This document shows, in pieces, positions 7,422-16,649 of a DNA stretch of 64,000 nt (position 1 is its first letter; each line of letters begins with the position of its first letter). The notes below the pieces were generated by a model. It was not told the origin of the DNA, ran no database searches, and saw nothing but the letters and a program-made list of their open reading frames with translations. The translations under genes and the position numbers were made by a program. This stretch comes from Ancylobacter sp. SL191 (GTDB lineage Bacteria > Pseudomonadota > Alphaproteobacteria > Rhizobiales > Xanthobacteraceae), in the NCBI RefSeq assembly GCF_026625645.1, contig NZ_CP113056.1, positions 1,897,001 to 1,961,000 of the forward strand. The letters are read 5' to 3'.

Positions 7422-8287
7422 TCTACGAGTACCTGATCGCCCCCTTTGCCGAGTTCGATTTCATGCGCCGCGCGCTGGTTGGCGCGCTGGCCCTGTCGGT
7501 CGGCGCCGGTCCCATTGGCGTTCTCATGATGCTGCGCCGGATGAGTCTGGCCGGTGACGCCATGGCGCACGCCATCCTGCCGGGTGCGGCGGTCGGCTTC
7601 CTCGCCGCCGGGCTCAACCTCTTCGCCATGACCATTGGCGGCCTTGTCGCCGGCTTCGCGGTTGCGATCGGCGCCGGTGCGGTGGCGCGGGCCACACAGA
7701 TGAAGGAGGACGCGGCCCTTGCCGCCTTCTACCTCATCTCGCTGGCGCTCGGCGTGCTGCTGGTCTCGCTGCGCGGCTCCAATGTCGACCTGCTGCACGT
7801 GCTGTTCGGCACGGTGCTGGCGCTGGACGACGCGACGCTGCTGCTCATCGTGTCCATCTCCAGCTTCTCGCTGCTGGCGCTGGCCGTGCTCTGGCGCCCG
7901 CTGGTGCTGGAGAGTGTCGATTCCGGCTTCCTGCGCTCGGTCAGCCGGGCCGGGGCGCCGACCCATCTCGTCTTCCTGGCGCTGGTGGTGCTGAACCTCG
8001 TCGGCGGCTTCCATGCGCTGGGCACGCTGCTCGCGGTCGGCATGATGATGCTGCCCGCCGCAGCGGCACGGTTCTGGACGCGCGAGCTCACCGCCATGGT
8101 CGGTCTGTCGGTGCTGGTGGCGGCGCTCTCCGGCGTCATCGGCCTCCTGTTCTCCTATCACGCGGGCGTGCCCTCGGGCCCGTCCATCATCCTCGTCGCC
8201 GGCGCGAGCTACGCGCTGTCTGTCCTGTTCGGGCCGGTGGGAGGGCTGCTTCCGCGCCTCGTACCGCGCCGCCATCTCGAAGCCTGA
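7418..8287 (+). CDS. znuB: Zinc ABC transporter permease
   Basis: An integral membrane subunit of 289 residues in the ABC-3 (ZnuB/MntB) family, with about eight hydrophobic helices. Typical signatures are RRMSLAGDAMAHAILPG near residue 40, LLHVLFGTVLALDD near 130, and LLAVGMMMLPAAAARFW near 210. It starts inside the last codons of znuC (ATGA overlap) and precedes znuA by 11 bases, so the three are one operon. Confidence 0.9.
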   Translation: MIYEYLIAPFAEFDFMRRALVGALALSVGAGPIGVLMMLRRMSLAGDAMAHAILPGAAVGFLAAGLNLFAMTIGGLVAGFAVAIGAGAVARATQMKEDAALAAFYLISLALGVLLVSLRGSNVDLLHVLFGTVLALDDATLLLIVSISSFSLLALAVLWRPLVLESVDSGFLRSVSRAGAPTHLVFLALVVLNLVGGFHALGTLLAVGMMMLPAAAARFWTRELTAMVGLSVLVAALSGVIGLLFSYHAGVPSGPSIILVAGASYALSVLFGPVGGLLPRLVPRRHLEA

Positions 8288-8298
8288 GGAGAATTCCC

Positions 8299-9234
8299 AT
8301 GCTGTCCCGCCGTTATCTCATCGCCGCGGCCATGGCCGTTGGCCTCGCCGGTCCGGCCTTCGCGCAGGATGCCGCGCCTGCCACCAAGCTCCCCGTCGTC
8401 GCCTCCTTCTCCATCCTCGGCGACTTCGTGAAGGAGGTTGGCGGCGACCGCATCGCCGTGTCGACCCTCGTCGGGCCGAATGGCGACGCGCATGTGTTCC
8501 AGCCGGCCCCGGCCGACGCCAAGAAGGTCGCGGCCGCCAAGGTTGTGTTCGTCAACGGCCTCGGCTTCGAGGGTTGGATGAACCGCCTCATCAAGGCCTC
8601 CGGCACAAAGGCGACCATCGTCGTGGCGACCAAGGGTGTCGCCCCACGCAAGATGGAAGAGGAAGAGGGCGGCCATGACCATGGCAAGGACGCCCATGCC
8701 CATGAAGAGACCGACCCTCATGCCTGGCAGTCGGTCGCCAATGCCAAGCTCTATGTCGCCAATGTCCGCGACGGGCTGATTGCCGCCGATCCGGCCGGCA
8801 AGGCGACCTATGAGGCCAATGCGACCGCCTATCTGGCCAAGCTCGACGCGCTCGACGCCGAGGTGAAGGCGGCGATCGCCACCATTCCCGCCGAACGCCG
8901 TCGCATCATCACCTCGCATGACGCCTTCGGCTATTTCGGCGCCGCCTACGGCATGGAATTCATCGCGCCGCAGGGCGTGTCGACCGAAGCCGAGGCCTCG
9001 GCCAAGGACGTCGCCAAGATCATCCGCCAGATCAAGACGGAGAAGATCCCGGCGGTGTTCATGGAGAACATTTCCGATCCGCGCCTCGTCAAGCGCATCG
9101 CCGACGAGACCGGCGCCAAGATCGGCGGCGAGGTCTATTCCGACGCGCTCTCCGATGACAAAGGCCCGGCGAGCACCTACATCGACATGATCGAGAACAA
9201 CATCCGCGCGTTTTCCTCGGCGCTGTCGAGCTGA
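8299..9234 (+). CDS. znuA: Zinc ABC transporter periplasmic binding protein
   Basis: A cluster A-I (ZnuA/AztC/TroA) periplasmic metal-binding protein of 311 residues. It has a signal peptide ending AFAQD and metal-ligand histidines in GDAHVFQP, ETDPHAWQS and TSHDAFGYF, plus the acidic ligand near SDALSDDKGP. A flexible loop near residues 118-136 (EEEEGGHDHGKDAHAHEE) is rich in His and acid residues, a hallmark of zinc rather than manganese binders. The start has GAGGAG eight bases upstream. It passes Zn(II) to ZnuB. Confidence 0.92.
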   Translation: MLSRRYLIAAAMAVGLAGPAFAQDAAPATKLPVVASFSILGDFVKEVGGDRIAVSTLVGPNGDAHVFQPAPADAKKVAAAKVVFVNGLGFEGWMNRLIKASGTKATIVVATKGVAPRKMEEEEGGHDHGKDAHAHEETDPHAWQSVANAKLYVANVRDGLIAADPAGKATYEANATAYLAKLDALDAEVKAAIATIPAERRRIITSHDAFGYFGAAYGMEFIAPQGVSTEAEASAKDVAKIIRQIKTEKIPAVFMENISDPRLVKRIADETGAKIGGEVYSDALSDDKGPASTYIDMIENNIRAFSSALSS

Positions 9235-9240
9235 CCCTTT

Positions 9241-9258
9241 TCCGGGGCGTTCCCCGGA
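9241..9258 (+). terminator. Hairpin after znuA
   Basis: TCCGGGG and CCCCGGA form a perfect seven-base stem with a CGTT loop, six bases after the znuA stop. There is no T-run after it, so it may be an attenuating or RNA-stabilising hairpin rather than a full terminator. The CobW gene follows 81 bases later on the same strand. Confidence 0.4.
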
Positions 9259-9275
9259 CATCGCTGGAGCTAGCA

Positions 9276-9308
9276 ATCCCGGATCTCCGCGCGGCGGTGG
9301 TCCGGGAT
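9276..9308. repeat. REP-like inverted repeat between znuA and the CobW gene
   Basis: ATCCCGGA at 9276-9283 and TCCGGGAT at 9301-9308 form an eight-base inverted repeat, followed by GACG. The same arms recur at 10381-10413, marking a repeated intergenic element. Confidence 0.55.
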
Positions 9309-9339
9309 GACGCGTTTGAGACGACCTTTGGAGTGGCCT

Positions 9340-10314
9340 ATGCCCGACACCCAGTCCGACAAGATCCCCGTCACCGTGCTGACCGGCTATCTCGGCGCCG
9401 GCAAGACGACGCTGCTGAACCGCATCCTGTCCGAGTCGCACGGCAAGAAGTACGCCGTCGTGGTGAACGAGTTCGGCGAGATCGGCATCGACAACGACCT
9501 GGTGGTCGGGGCCGATGAAGAAGTGTTCGAGATGAACAATGGCTGCATCTGCTGCACGGTGCGCGGCGATCTGATCCGCATCATCGACGGCCTGCTGCGC
9601 CGCAAGGGCGATTTCGACGGCATCATCGTCGAGACCACCGGCCTTGCCGACCCGGCCCCGGTCGCCCAGACCTTCTTCGTCGACGAGACGGTCGGCGCCA
9701 AGACCACGCTCGACGCGGTGGTGACGGTGGCTGATGCCAAATGGCTGAAGGACCGGCTGAAGGACGCGCCGGAGGCGAAGAACCAGATCGCCTTTGCCGA
9801 TGTGATCCTGCTCAACAAGACCGACCTCGTCTCGGAGACCGAGCTGAAGGACGTGGAGATGCGCATCCGCGCCATCAACCCCTTCGCGCGCATCCACCAC
9901 ACCCAGCGTTCCAACATCGCCATCGACAAGGTGCTCGGCCAGGGCGCGTTCGACCTCGACCGCATCCAGGCCATTGACCCGGACTTTCTGGAGGGCGGTC
10001 ACAAGCACTTCCACGACGAGGACATGCAGTCCTATTCCTTCTCGTCGGACAAGCCGCTGAACCCGGACAAGTTCTTCCCGTGGATCCAGGAGCTGACCCA
10101 GCGCGAGGGGCCGAACATCCTGCGCTCCAAGGGCATCCTCGCCTTCAAGGACGACCCAGACCGTTTCGTGTTCCAGGGCGTTCACATGATCCTCGATGGC
10201 GATCACCAGCGCCCCTGGCGGGCGGATGAGGCCAAGCTCAGCCGCATCGTCTTCATCGGCCGCAAGCTTGACCGCGCCGCGCTTGAAGCGGGCTTCCTCT
10301 CCTGCGTGGCATGA
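9340..10314 (+). CDS. CobW/COG0523 family GTP-binding metallochaperone
   Basis: A G3E-family P-loop GTPase of 324 residues. It has Walker A GYLGAGKTT, the metal-binding CXCC motif in NNGCICCTVRGDL near residue 65, VETTGLADP, and the base-recognition motif NKTD. A His/Asp-rich stretch (GGHKHFHDEDMQ) lies before the C-terminal CobW_C domain. COG0523 proteins of this type (ZigA, ZNG1) deliver zinc to client proteins. The ATG at 9340 has GGAG a few bases upstream; the ATG at 9307 lies in the repeat. Its place after znuA and before a WD40 gene points to zinc allocation, an inference. Confidence 0.88.
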   Translation: MPDTQSDKIPVTVLTGYLGAGKTTLLNRILSESHGKKYAVVVNEFGEIGIDNDLVVGADEEVFEMNNGCICCTVRGDLIRIIDGLLRRKGDFDGIIVETTGLADPAPVAQTFFVDETVGAKTTLDAVVTVADAKWLKDRLKDAPEAKNQIAFADVILLNKTDLVSETELKDVEMRIRAINPFARIHHTQRSNIAIDKVLGQGAFDLDRIQAIDPDFLEGGHKHFHDEDMQSYSFSSDKPLNPDKFFPWIQELTQREGPNILRSKGILAFKDDPDRFVFQGVHMILDGDHQRPWRADEAKLSRIVFIGRKLDRAALEAGFLSCVA

Positions 10315-10326
10315 CCGCTGCCCATC

Positions 10327-10413
10327 ATCCCGGCCGGTGCCCCGCACCGCGCCGGGATCGTCGTGCCGTCCCCCGACCCGATCCCGGACACGGCCTGACG
10401 GCCGTTCCGGGAT
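10327..10413. repeat. Pair of REP-like palindromes between the CobW and WD40 genes
   Basis: The first palindrome has ATCCCGGC at 10327-10334 and GCCGGGAT at 10351-10358, with an inner CGGTG/CACCG stem. The second has ATCCCGGA at 10381-10388 and TCCGGGAT at 10406-10413, with inner GGCC arms. The two are arranged head to tail and share the CATCCCGG / CCGGGATGACG style of the other repeats in this window. Confidence 0.65.
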
Positions 10414-10502
10414 GACGTCTGTCTGGGGCGCACTGCCCCACCCGTGACGTCCGGCGCGAATTGGGTTAACCCCACAGCGTCCCCACGAAAGCCGATCCCC
10501 CC

Positions 10503-11501
10503 ATGGCCGTCCTTCCTTCGACCCCGTCTTCCCTGACCTCCCGCCTCAATGCGCTCGATCTCGGCGCCAGCGTCGTTGGCGTGCGCTTTCTCGGCGGGGC
10601 GGCGGGCTTCGTTCTCGGCAATGGCGAGATCGTGCTGGCCGAGCGGGGCGAGGAGACACGGGTGCGCGCTCATGCCGGGGCGGTGCTGTCGGTCGCGGGA
10701 GACGCCCGGCGCATCCTCACCGGCGGCGATGACGGGCGCGTGGTGGCGGTGCGCGGCGATGCATCGGTCGAGACGCTGGCCGAGCAGAAGGGCCGCTGGA
10801 TCGACCAGGTGGCGACGGCCAATGATGGCGCCTTCGCCTTCTCCGCCGGCAAGACCGCGCATTTCCGGCCGGTGAAAGGCGAAGCTAAATCGCTGGACTT
10901 GCCCTCCACCGTTGGCGGACTCGCTTTTGCGCCCAAGGGCACGCGCCTCGCTGTCGCCCATTATGGCGGCGTGACGTTGTGGTTTCCCAACGCGCAGGCC
11001 AAGCCCGAGGTGCTGGAGTGGAAGGGCTCGCATCGCGGCGTGGTCTGGCACCCAGAAGGGCGTTTCGTCGTCACCACCATGCAGGAGGCGACGCTGCATG
11101 GCTGGCGGCTGCCCGACGGCGCCAATATGCGCATGTCCGGCTACCCTTCGCGGGTGCGTTCGCTGGAGTTCACCGCCGGCGGGCGCTTCCTCGCCACCTC
11201 GGGCTCGGCGGAGGTGATCCTCTGGCCCTTCGGCAGCAAGGAAGGGCCGATGGGCAAGCAGCCGGTGATGCTGGCGCCGCGCGATGTGCGGGTGTCCTGC
11301 GTCGCCACGCACCCCAAGGACGAGGTGTTTGCCTGCGGCTATGAGGATGGTCTCGTGCTCATGGTTCGCATTGCCGACGGCGCCGAGATCCTGCTGCGCG
11401 CCCCGACCGGCAGCCCGGTGACCGCGCTCGCCTTCCGCGCCGATGGCGGCGCGTTGGCCCTTGGCGATGAGGCCGGCAAGGCTGGGTTGCTGTCCTTCTA
11501 A
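10503..11501 (+). CDS. WD40-repeat beta-propeller protein
   Basis: The 332-residue product is made of WD40-like repeats of about 40 residues, for example HAGAVLSVAGDARRILTGG, GLAFAPKGTRLAVAHYGG, GVVWHPEGRFVVTTMQ, LEFTAGGRFLATSGS and TALAFRADGGALALGDE. It therefore probably folds as a single propeller. No signal peptide or membrane segment is visible, so it should be cytoplasmic. It follows the CobW gene on the same strand, and this CobW-WD40 pairing is, from memory, common in Rhizobiales. A scaffold or partner role for the zinc GTPase is inferred. It differs from the periplasmic zinc chaperone AztD in lacking an export signal. Confidence 0.8.
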   Translation: MAVLPSTPSSLTSRLNALDLGASVVGVRFLGGAAGFVLGNGEIVLAERGEETRVRAHAGAVLSVAGDARRILTGGDDGRVVAVRGDASVETLAEQKGRWIDQVATANDGAFAFSAGKTAHFRPVKGEAKSLDLPSTVGGLAFAPKGTRLAVAHYGGVTLWFPNAQAKPEVLEWKGSHRGVVWHPEGRFVVTTMQEATLHGWRLPDGANMRMSGYPSRVRSLEFTAGGRFLATSGSAEVILWPFGSKEGPMGKQPVMLAPRDVRVSCVATHPKDEVFACGYEDGLVLMVRIADGAEILLRAPTGSPVTALAFRADGGALALGDEAGKAGLLSF

Positions 11502-11705
11502 GTGCAGCTTCCGGCTGAATATTGCTAGATGTGACAGACGGTTAGCCAGTGGTTCTGTGTCGATCGGGCCACACAGCCCGGCTTTTGTGACCTCGTGGAC
11601 GACGCCGGCAGCTGGAGGGGCGAAAACCCGTCCGGCTGTCACCCAACCGTCATCTGCCGCCGCTACCCGCAGGCTTGGGGATTTTCAGGTCTGGGGATAT
11701 TTTCG

Positions 11706-14700
11706 ATGAACCGTTTCTTCGTGTCGACGAGCATGCGCGCGCTCGCCGCGGCCGGTGTCATGCTTGCTGCGCCTCTGGGTGCGTGGGCGAGCGATTTCAA
11801 CGTGACGACCGCGACCACCACGCAGCAAACGGTCTCCGGCGCCAATGTCGGCACCGTCACCAGCTCCGGCTCGATCACCACCTCGGGCGTCGCGGTGCTG
11901 TGGAACGGCGCAGCGACCGGCACCGGTGTCAGCATCACTAATGACGGCACGATCGGCAGCACGGGCGGACGCGCCTTCGACACCAGCGGCTCGTCGATCA
12001 CCGGCATCTACACGCTGGTGAACAACGGCACGATCTCCTCGTCCAACGACACGTTCCGCATCAATGACGACTTCGCCAATGGCACGCTCAACGTGACCAA
12101 TTATGGCACCATGACTTCGGCTACCGGGCAGGTGTTCGACCTTGCCAATGTCACCGCCGTAACCGCCGTGGTGACCATCACCAATTACGGCACGCTGCAA
12201 TCCGGTACGGCCGACGTGGTGCGTCCGGGCGCCGGCGGCACCGTCATCAATTACGGGCGCATCGAGGCGACCGATCTGACCAGCGACGGCGACGGCGTGG
12301 ACTTCCAGACCGCCGGCGGCACGGTCGTCAACAAGACCGGCGGCGTGATCCTTGGCGCCAAGCACGGCATCACCGGCGACGGCGCCACTACCGTCACCAA
12401 CGAGGTCGGGGCGAGCATTACCGGCCAGAACGGCTCGGGCATCAATATCGACAGCACCGGTTCCACATTGGTGACCATCACCAATTACGGCACGATCACC
12501 GGCGCCGTGACGGGCCTCCTCGACGATGACGGCGCGGCCGATGGCGTGCCGGACGGCGATGGCGACGGCATTGATGTCGACGGCCAGATTCTGCTGCACA
12601 ATTACGGTACGGTGCAGGGCACCGGCGCGACCGGCACCAATGACGGCATCCCCAACACGGCGGACGGCATCGCGGCGGGCGGCGGCACGATCTACAACTA
12701 CGCCGGCGCCGTGATCGAAGCCTATGACAACTACCCGAACGACGGTTCCGACGATGTCGGCCGCGCGATCCTGATCGACGACAGCAATGGCGGCGCGGCA
12801 CCCTTCGCGACTACCATCATCAATCAGGGCACCATCCGTTCGGACGGTGTCGCCATCACGCTGGTCGGCGACAACAACGACACGATCGAGAATTACAGCG
12901 TCATCTCCAGCGACGACGCCAAGGCCGTCGACATGGGCGGCGGCGATGACCTGTTCATCTACCATATCGGCAGCTCGGTGACCGGTTACGTGACCGGCGG
13001 GGCGGGCACCGATACGTTCGAGCTCGCCGGCACCGGCAGCTTCGACCTCTCGCTGCTCGGCACCAGCGCGCAGTACCGCGACTTCGAGGCGCTGCTGATC
13101 GCCGAAGGCGCGGTCATCACCGCGACCGGGACCAGCGACTTCGCCGGCACGCTTGAGATCGACGGCAGCCTGACGCTCAACGGCTCCCTCGCGGCGGCGG
13201 GCTTCACCATCGCGGATGGCGCGACGCTGACCGGCAACTCGACGGTAGCGAGCCTCACCGTGGAGAATGGCGGCACCGTCTCGCCGGGCAACTCCATCGG
13301 CACGGTGACCGTGACCGGTACCGCGACCTTCAACACCGGCTCGACCTATGTGGTGGAGATCGACCAGACCTCGTCCGACCAGATCGTCGCCGGCACGCTG
13401 GCGCTGAACGGCGGCACGGTGCAGTTGTCCTCTTCCGGCCCGCTGAACGCTGGTGCGGTCTACACGATCATCAGTGCGAGCAGCACCACCACATCGGGCA
13501 CCCAGTTCGACACGCTGGTGAGCCCCGACTATCTCTTCATCACCCCGACGCTCGGCCGTGACGGCGCCTCCGTGACGCTGACGCTGACCCGCAACGGCAC
13601 GAGCTTCGCGAGCTACGCCCAGACCGCCAACCAGGCGGCGGTGGCGAATGCGCTGGAGGCGGGCGGCACGGCGGCGTCCTATCTCACGGCCGCGACCACA
13701 TCGACCGACACCAGCCAGTTCGCGACGGGGTTCGACCTGCTCTCCGGCGAGGTGCATGCCTCGGTCGGCAACACGCTCTACACCCAGTCGACGCTGATCG
13801 GCGACACGCTCGCCGCCCGCCTGCGCCAGAGCGCCCCGACGGGGAGCAGCCCGGCGATGGCGGCGCTCTCCGCTGGTGGGCCGGCGCTGGCCTATGCCGC
13901 GCCGAGCGCCACCAAGAGCCCGATCGTCACCAAGGCGCCCGTGGCCGCCCCCGCAGGCCCGGTCTATGCCGCCTGGGCACAGGGTTTTGGCCAGTGGAGC
14001 ACGGCGGACGGCACGGGCAACTCGGCCGAGATCGACAGCTCGCTCGGCGGCTTCCTTGCCGGCGCGGATGTGACGCTCGATGCCAGCACCTTCGGCTTCG
14101 CGGCGGGTTACGTCTCGGCCAATACCGATGTCGATGCCCGGCTCAGCAGCGCCGACACCTCGACCTTCGTGATCGCCGCCTATGCCGGCACCAGCCTCGA
14201 GAATTTCCGCCTGCGCGGCGGCGCCTCCTATGGCTGGACCGACACCGACACGCAGCGCACGGCGAGCTTCATGGGCCTCACCCAGTCGCTCACCGCTTCC
14301 TATGATGGCGGCACGGCGAATGTCTTCATCGAGGCGGCCTATGCGGCGGAGATGAACTCCATTGCCTTCGAGCCCTTCGCCCAGATGGCGTGGAGCTGGA
14401 TCGACACGGACAGCTTCACCGAGAGCGGCGGCAGCATGGCCCTCTCCTCGGACGGGCTGTCCTTCGACGTGCCCTATTCGACGCTCGGCCTGCGCCTTGC
14501 CACCTCCATCGAGATGGGGTCGGCGGTGGCGACGCCGCATGCCAGCCTCGGCTGGCGCCACGCCTTCGGCGACATCACGCCGGAAGCGGCCATGGCCTTC
14601 GCCGAGACCGGCGCCGGCTTCGCGGTGCAGGGCGCGCCGATTGCCGAGGACAGCTTCGTTCTTGGCGCCGGCATCGACGTGAAGCTCGGCAACGGCCTCA

Positions 14701-14783
14701 GCCTGAACATCGGCTATGAGGGCGAGTTCGCCAGCGATGTCGAGACCAACGCCGTGCGCGGCGGGCTGGTCTACCGCTTCTGA
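11706..14783 (+). CDS. Autotransporter (type Va) with beta-helix passenger
   Basis: A 1025-residue protein with a signal peptide ending GAWASD. The passenger (about 27-740) is built from degenerate strands such as ITNYGTI, VTNYGTM, NKTGGVI and VENGGTVSPGNSIGT, the last being a typical autotransporter-repeat sequence. The C-terminal translocator barrel (about 750-1025) begins near YAAWAQGFGQW and ends LVYRF, the C-terminal aromatic signal for BAM. The start at 11706 is chosen because the upstream in-frame 37 residues carry no signal. Passenger function is unknown; adhesion is usual for such helices. No protease or lipase motif was seen. Confidence 0.88.
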   Translation: MNRFFVSTSMRALAAAGVMLAAPLGAWASDFNVTTATTTQQTVSGANVGTVTSSGSITTSGVAVLWNGAATGTGVSITNDGTIGSTGGRAFDTSGSSITGIYTLVNNGTISSSNDTFRINDDFANGTLNVTNYGTMTSATGQVFDLANVTAVTAVVTITNYGTLQSGTADVVRPGAGGTVINYGRIEATDLTSDGDGVDFQTAGGTVVNKTGGVILGAKHGITGDGATTVTNEVGASITGQNGSGINIDSTGSTLVTITNYGTITGAVTGLLDDDGAADGVPDGDGDGIDVDGQILLHNYGTVQGTGATGTNDGIPNTADGIAAGGGTIYNYAGAVIEAYDNYPNDGSDDVGRAILIDDSNGGAAPFATTIINQGTIRSDGVAITLVGDNNDTIENYSVISSDDAKAVDMGGGDDLFIYHIGSSVTGYVTGGAGTDTFELAGTGSFDLSLLGTSAQYRDFEALLIAEGAVITATGTSDFAGTLEIDGSLTLNGSLAAAGFTIADGATLTGNSTVASLTVENGGTVSPGNSIGTVTVTGTATFNTGSTYVVEIDQTSSDQIVAGTLALNGGTVQLSSSGPLNAGAVYTIISASSTTTSGTQFDTLVSPDYLFITPTLGRDGASVTLTLTRNGTSFASYAQTANQAAVANALEAGGTAASYLTAATTSTDTSQFATGFDLLSGEVHASVGNTLYTQSTLIGDTLAARLRQSAPTGSSPAMAALSAGGPALAYAAPSATKSPIVTKAPVAAPAGPVYAAWAQGFGQWSTADGTGNSAEIDSSLGGFLAGADVTLDASTFGFAAGYVSANTDVDARLSSADTSTFVIAAYAGTSLENFRLRGGASYGWTDTDTQRTASFMGLTQSLTASYDGGTANVFIEAAYAAEMNSIAFEPFAQMAWSWIDTDSFTESGGSMALSSDGLSFDVPYSTLGLRLATSIEMGSAVATPHASLGWRHAFGDITPEAAMAFAETGAGFAVQGAPIAEDSFVLGAGIDVKLGNGLSLNIGYEGEFASDVETNAVRGGLVYRF

Positions 14784-14908
14784 GCACCCGAGGCGGCGGG
14801 GCGTTTCCCGCCGCCTTCCCGGACGCCCGGCATTTCCGCAACGGTACCTCTACCGCACTGCGGCAAATGGGATAGGCTGGCACTTCCGCAGGAGAGGAAC
14901 CGAGCGCC

Positions 14909-15649
14909 ATGAAGATCGAGGACGTCCGCCGCACCGCCTATTCCATGCCGCTGACCAACCCGGCCTATCCGGTGGGGCCCTATCATTTCTTCAACCGCGA
15001 ATACCTCATCATCACCTACCGCACCGATCCGGCGGCGCTGGAGAAGGTGGTGCCCGAGCCGCTTAAGGTGACCGATCCGATCGTCAAATATGAGTTCATC
15101 CGCATGCCGGATTCCACCGGCTTCGGCGACTACACCGAGACCGGGCAGGTGATCCCGGTGGAGTTCGAGGGCCGCAAGGGCGGCTTCGTCCACTCCATGT
15201 ATCTCGACGATGAAGCCCCCATCGCCGGCGGGCGCGAACTCTGGGGCTTCCCCAAGAAGCTCGCCAAGCCGCGCTTCAAGGTGGAGAGCGACGTGCTGGT
15301 GGCCGATCTGCACTATGGCAGCGTGCTCTGCGCCTCCGGCACCATGGGTTACAAGTACAAGACCGCCGACCATGACGCGGTGATGGCCTCCATGCTCGCC
15401 CCGAGCTGGCTGCTCAAGATCATCCCGCATGTCGACGGCAGCGCGCGCATCCTCGAACTGGTCGAGTATTATCTTGAGGAGGTCACCATCAAGGAGGCGT
15501 GGACCGGCCCGGCGGCGCTCGGCCTCTTCCCGCATGCCATCTGCGATGTCGCCAAGCTGCCGGTGCTCGAGGTGCTCTCCGCCGTCCACATCAAGGCCGA
15601 CCTGACGCTCGGACTCGGCAAGGTGGTGCACGACTATCTGAAGGATTGA
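14909..15649 (+). CDS. adc: Acetoacetate decarboxylase
   Basis: A 246-residue member of the acetoacetate decarboxylase family, which converts acetoacetate to acetone and CO2 through a Schiff base. The catalytic-lysine segment [12 protein letters not shown] is intact near residue 112, matching the lysine pair of the clostridial enzyme. [20 protein letters not shown] and LVEYYLEEV are further family segments. GCAGGAGAG precedes the start. No CoA-transferase genes are adjacent, though a 3-hydroxybutyrate dehydrogenase lies at 32136, so ketone-body or PHB breakdown is a possible context. Confidence 0.9.
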   Translation: MKIEDVRRTAYSMPLTNPAYPVGPYHFFNREYLIITYRTDPAALEKVVPEPLKVTDPIVKYEFIRMPDSTGFGDYTETGQVIPVEFEGRKGGFVHSMYLDDEAPIAGGRELWGFPKKLAKPRFKVESDVLVADLHYGSVLCASGTMGYKYKTADHDAVMASMLAPSWLLKIIPHVDGSARILELVEYYLEEVTIKEAWTGPAALGLFPHAICDVAKLPVLEVLSAVHIKADLTLGLGKVVHDYLKD

Positions 15650-15656
15650 CGCGGCC

Positions 15657-16649
15657 TCAGCCGAGCCCCAGCCGCTCGGCCGCCATGAAGCCGAACATCA
15701 GCGCGAGGCCGAAGGCGATGAGGGCGAGCGCGGCGAGAAATTCGACGCCGCGCAGCACCACCGCCCCGCTCGTGCCCCGGCGGGTGGCAGCGAGCCTCAC
15801 CGCCGCGTGCTTGGCGAAGACCGCGAGCGCGGCGATGGCGCTTACGGTGATCGCCGTGCCCACGCCCATCAGCAGGGTGGAGGCGGCGCCGACCCAGAAG
15901 ATGCCCTGCGTCAGCGCGAAGACCAGCACGAGGATCGCCCCCGTGCAGGGCCTCAGGCCGACCGAGAACACCGCGCCCCACCATTCCCGCCAGCCGCCAC
16001 CTTTGGGCAGCGTCTCGGGCGCGGGCATATGGCCGTGCCCGTCCTCGCAGCCGCAGTCATCGCCATGCACATGGTCCGGCTGCCCGCGCCAGGCGGCAAC
16101 GAGCGCGCGGCCTTTGGCATAAGCGAGGCGCAGGCCGATCAGCACGATGAGGCCATAGGCGGCGAGTTCGATGAGGTAGACCGCCCGACTCATCGTCGCG
16201 GCGGTGGCGCCGATCAGCACAGCGAAGATGGCGGCGACAAGGATGGCTGTCAGCGCCTGTGCGAAGGCGCTGGCGAAGGCGAGGCCGATGCCGCGCTTCA
16301 GCGTCGCCTCATTGGCGAGCAGATAGGAGGAGATCACCGCCTTGCCGTGGCCGGGACCGGCAGCGTGGAACACGCCATAGGCGAAGGAGATGCCGCCGAG
16401 CAGGAAGACGGCGTGGCCGTCCTGCTTGGAGGCGCGCACGGCACCGGTCAGCAGCCGGTAGAACTCGGCCTGCTTGGCGAGGATGAAGCCGGCGATGCCG
16501 CCGACATCGCCCGGCACATTGCCCGAGGGCACGGGCGCCCCGACACCGAAGGGCGACTGGGCAAGGGCGGGATGGGCGAAAAGAAGCGCGGCGAGCCCGG
16601 CCATCGCGCCCGTCACCACCAGCGCGCTAACCGGGAGGTGAGGCTTCAC
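15657..16649 (-). CDS. zevB: NicO/RcnA-type metal permease, ZevB-like
   Basis: A 330-residue membrane protein with an N-terminal signal-like helix and about six transmembrane segments. The family motif is FHAAGPGHGKAVISSYLLAN near residue 94. A His/Cys-rich cytoplasmic or periplasmic loop (HVHGDDCGCEDGHGH) lies near residue 195, and GLRPCTGAILVLVFAL follows near 232. NicO family members move Ni/Co, but those paired with a DUF1007 gene resemble ZevB of Haemophilus influenzae, linked to zinc uptake. It overlaps the DUF1007 gene by four bases (ATGA). Metal and direction are not provable from sequence. Confidence 0.8.
   Translation of the reverse strand: MKPHLPVSALVVTGAMAGLAALLFAHPALAQSPFGVGAPVPSGNVPGDVGGIAGFILAKQAEFYRLLTGAVRASKQDGHAVFLLGGISFAYGVFHAAGPGHGKAVISSYLLANEATLKRGIGLAFASAFAQALTAILVAAIFAVLIGATAATMSRAVYLIELAAYGLIVLIGLRLAYAKGRALVAAWRGQPDHVHGDDCGCEDGHGHMPAPETLPKGGGWREWWGAVFSVGLRPCTGAILVLVFALTQGIFWVGAASTLLMGVGTAITVSAIAALAVFAKHAAVRLAATRRGTSGAVVLRGVEFLAALALIAFGLALMFGFMAAERLGLG

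Noticed and set aside
8209..10347. A 712-residue open frame antisense to znuA and the CobW gene
   Set aside because: It spans two real genes and their spacer and has no recognisable family.
11685..14561. A 958-residue open frame antisense to the autotransporter
   Set aside because: The translation is Arg/Gly/Asp-rich with no domain and is the mirror of a real gene with signal peptide and barrel. High GC leaves long antisense frames open.
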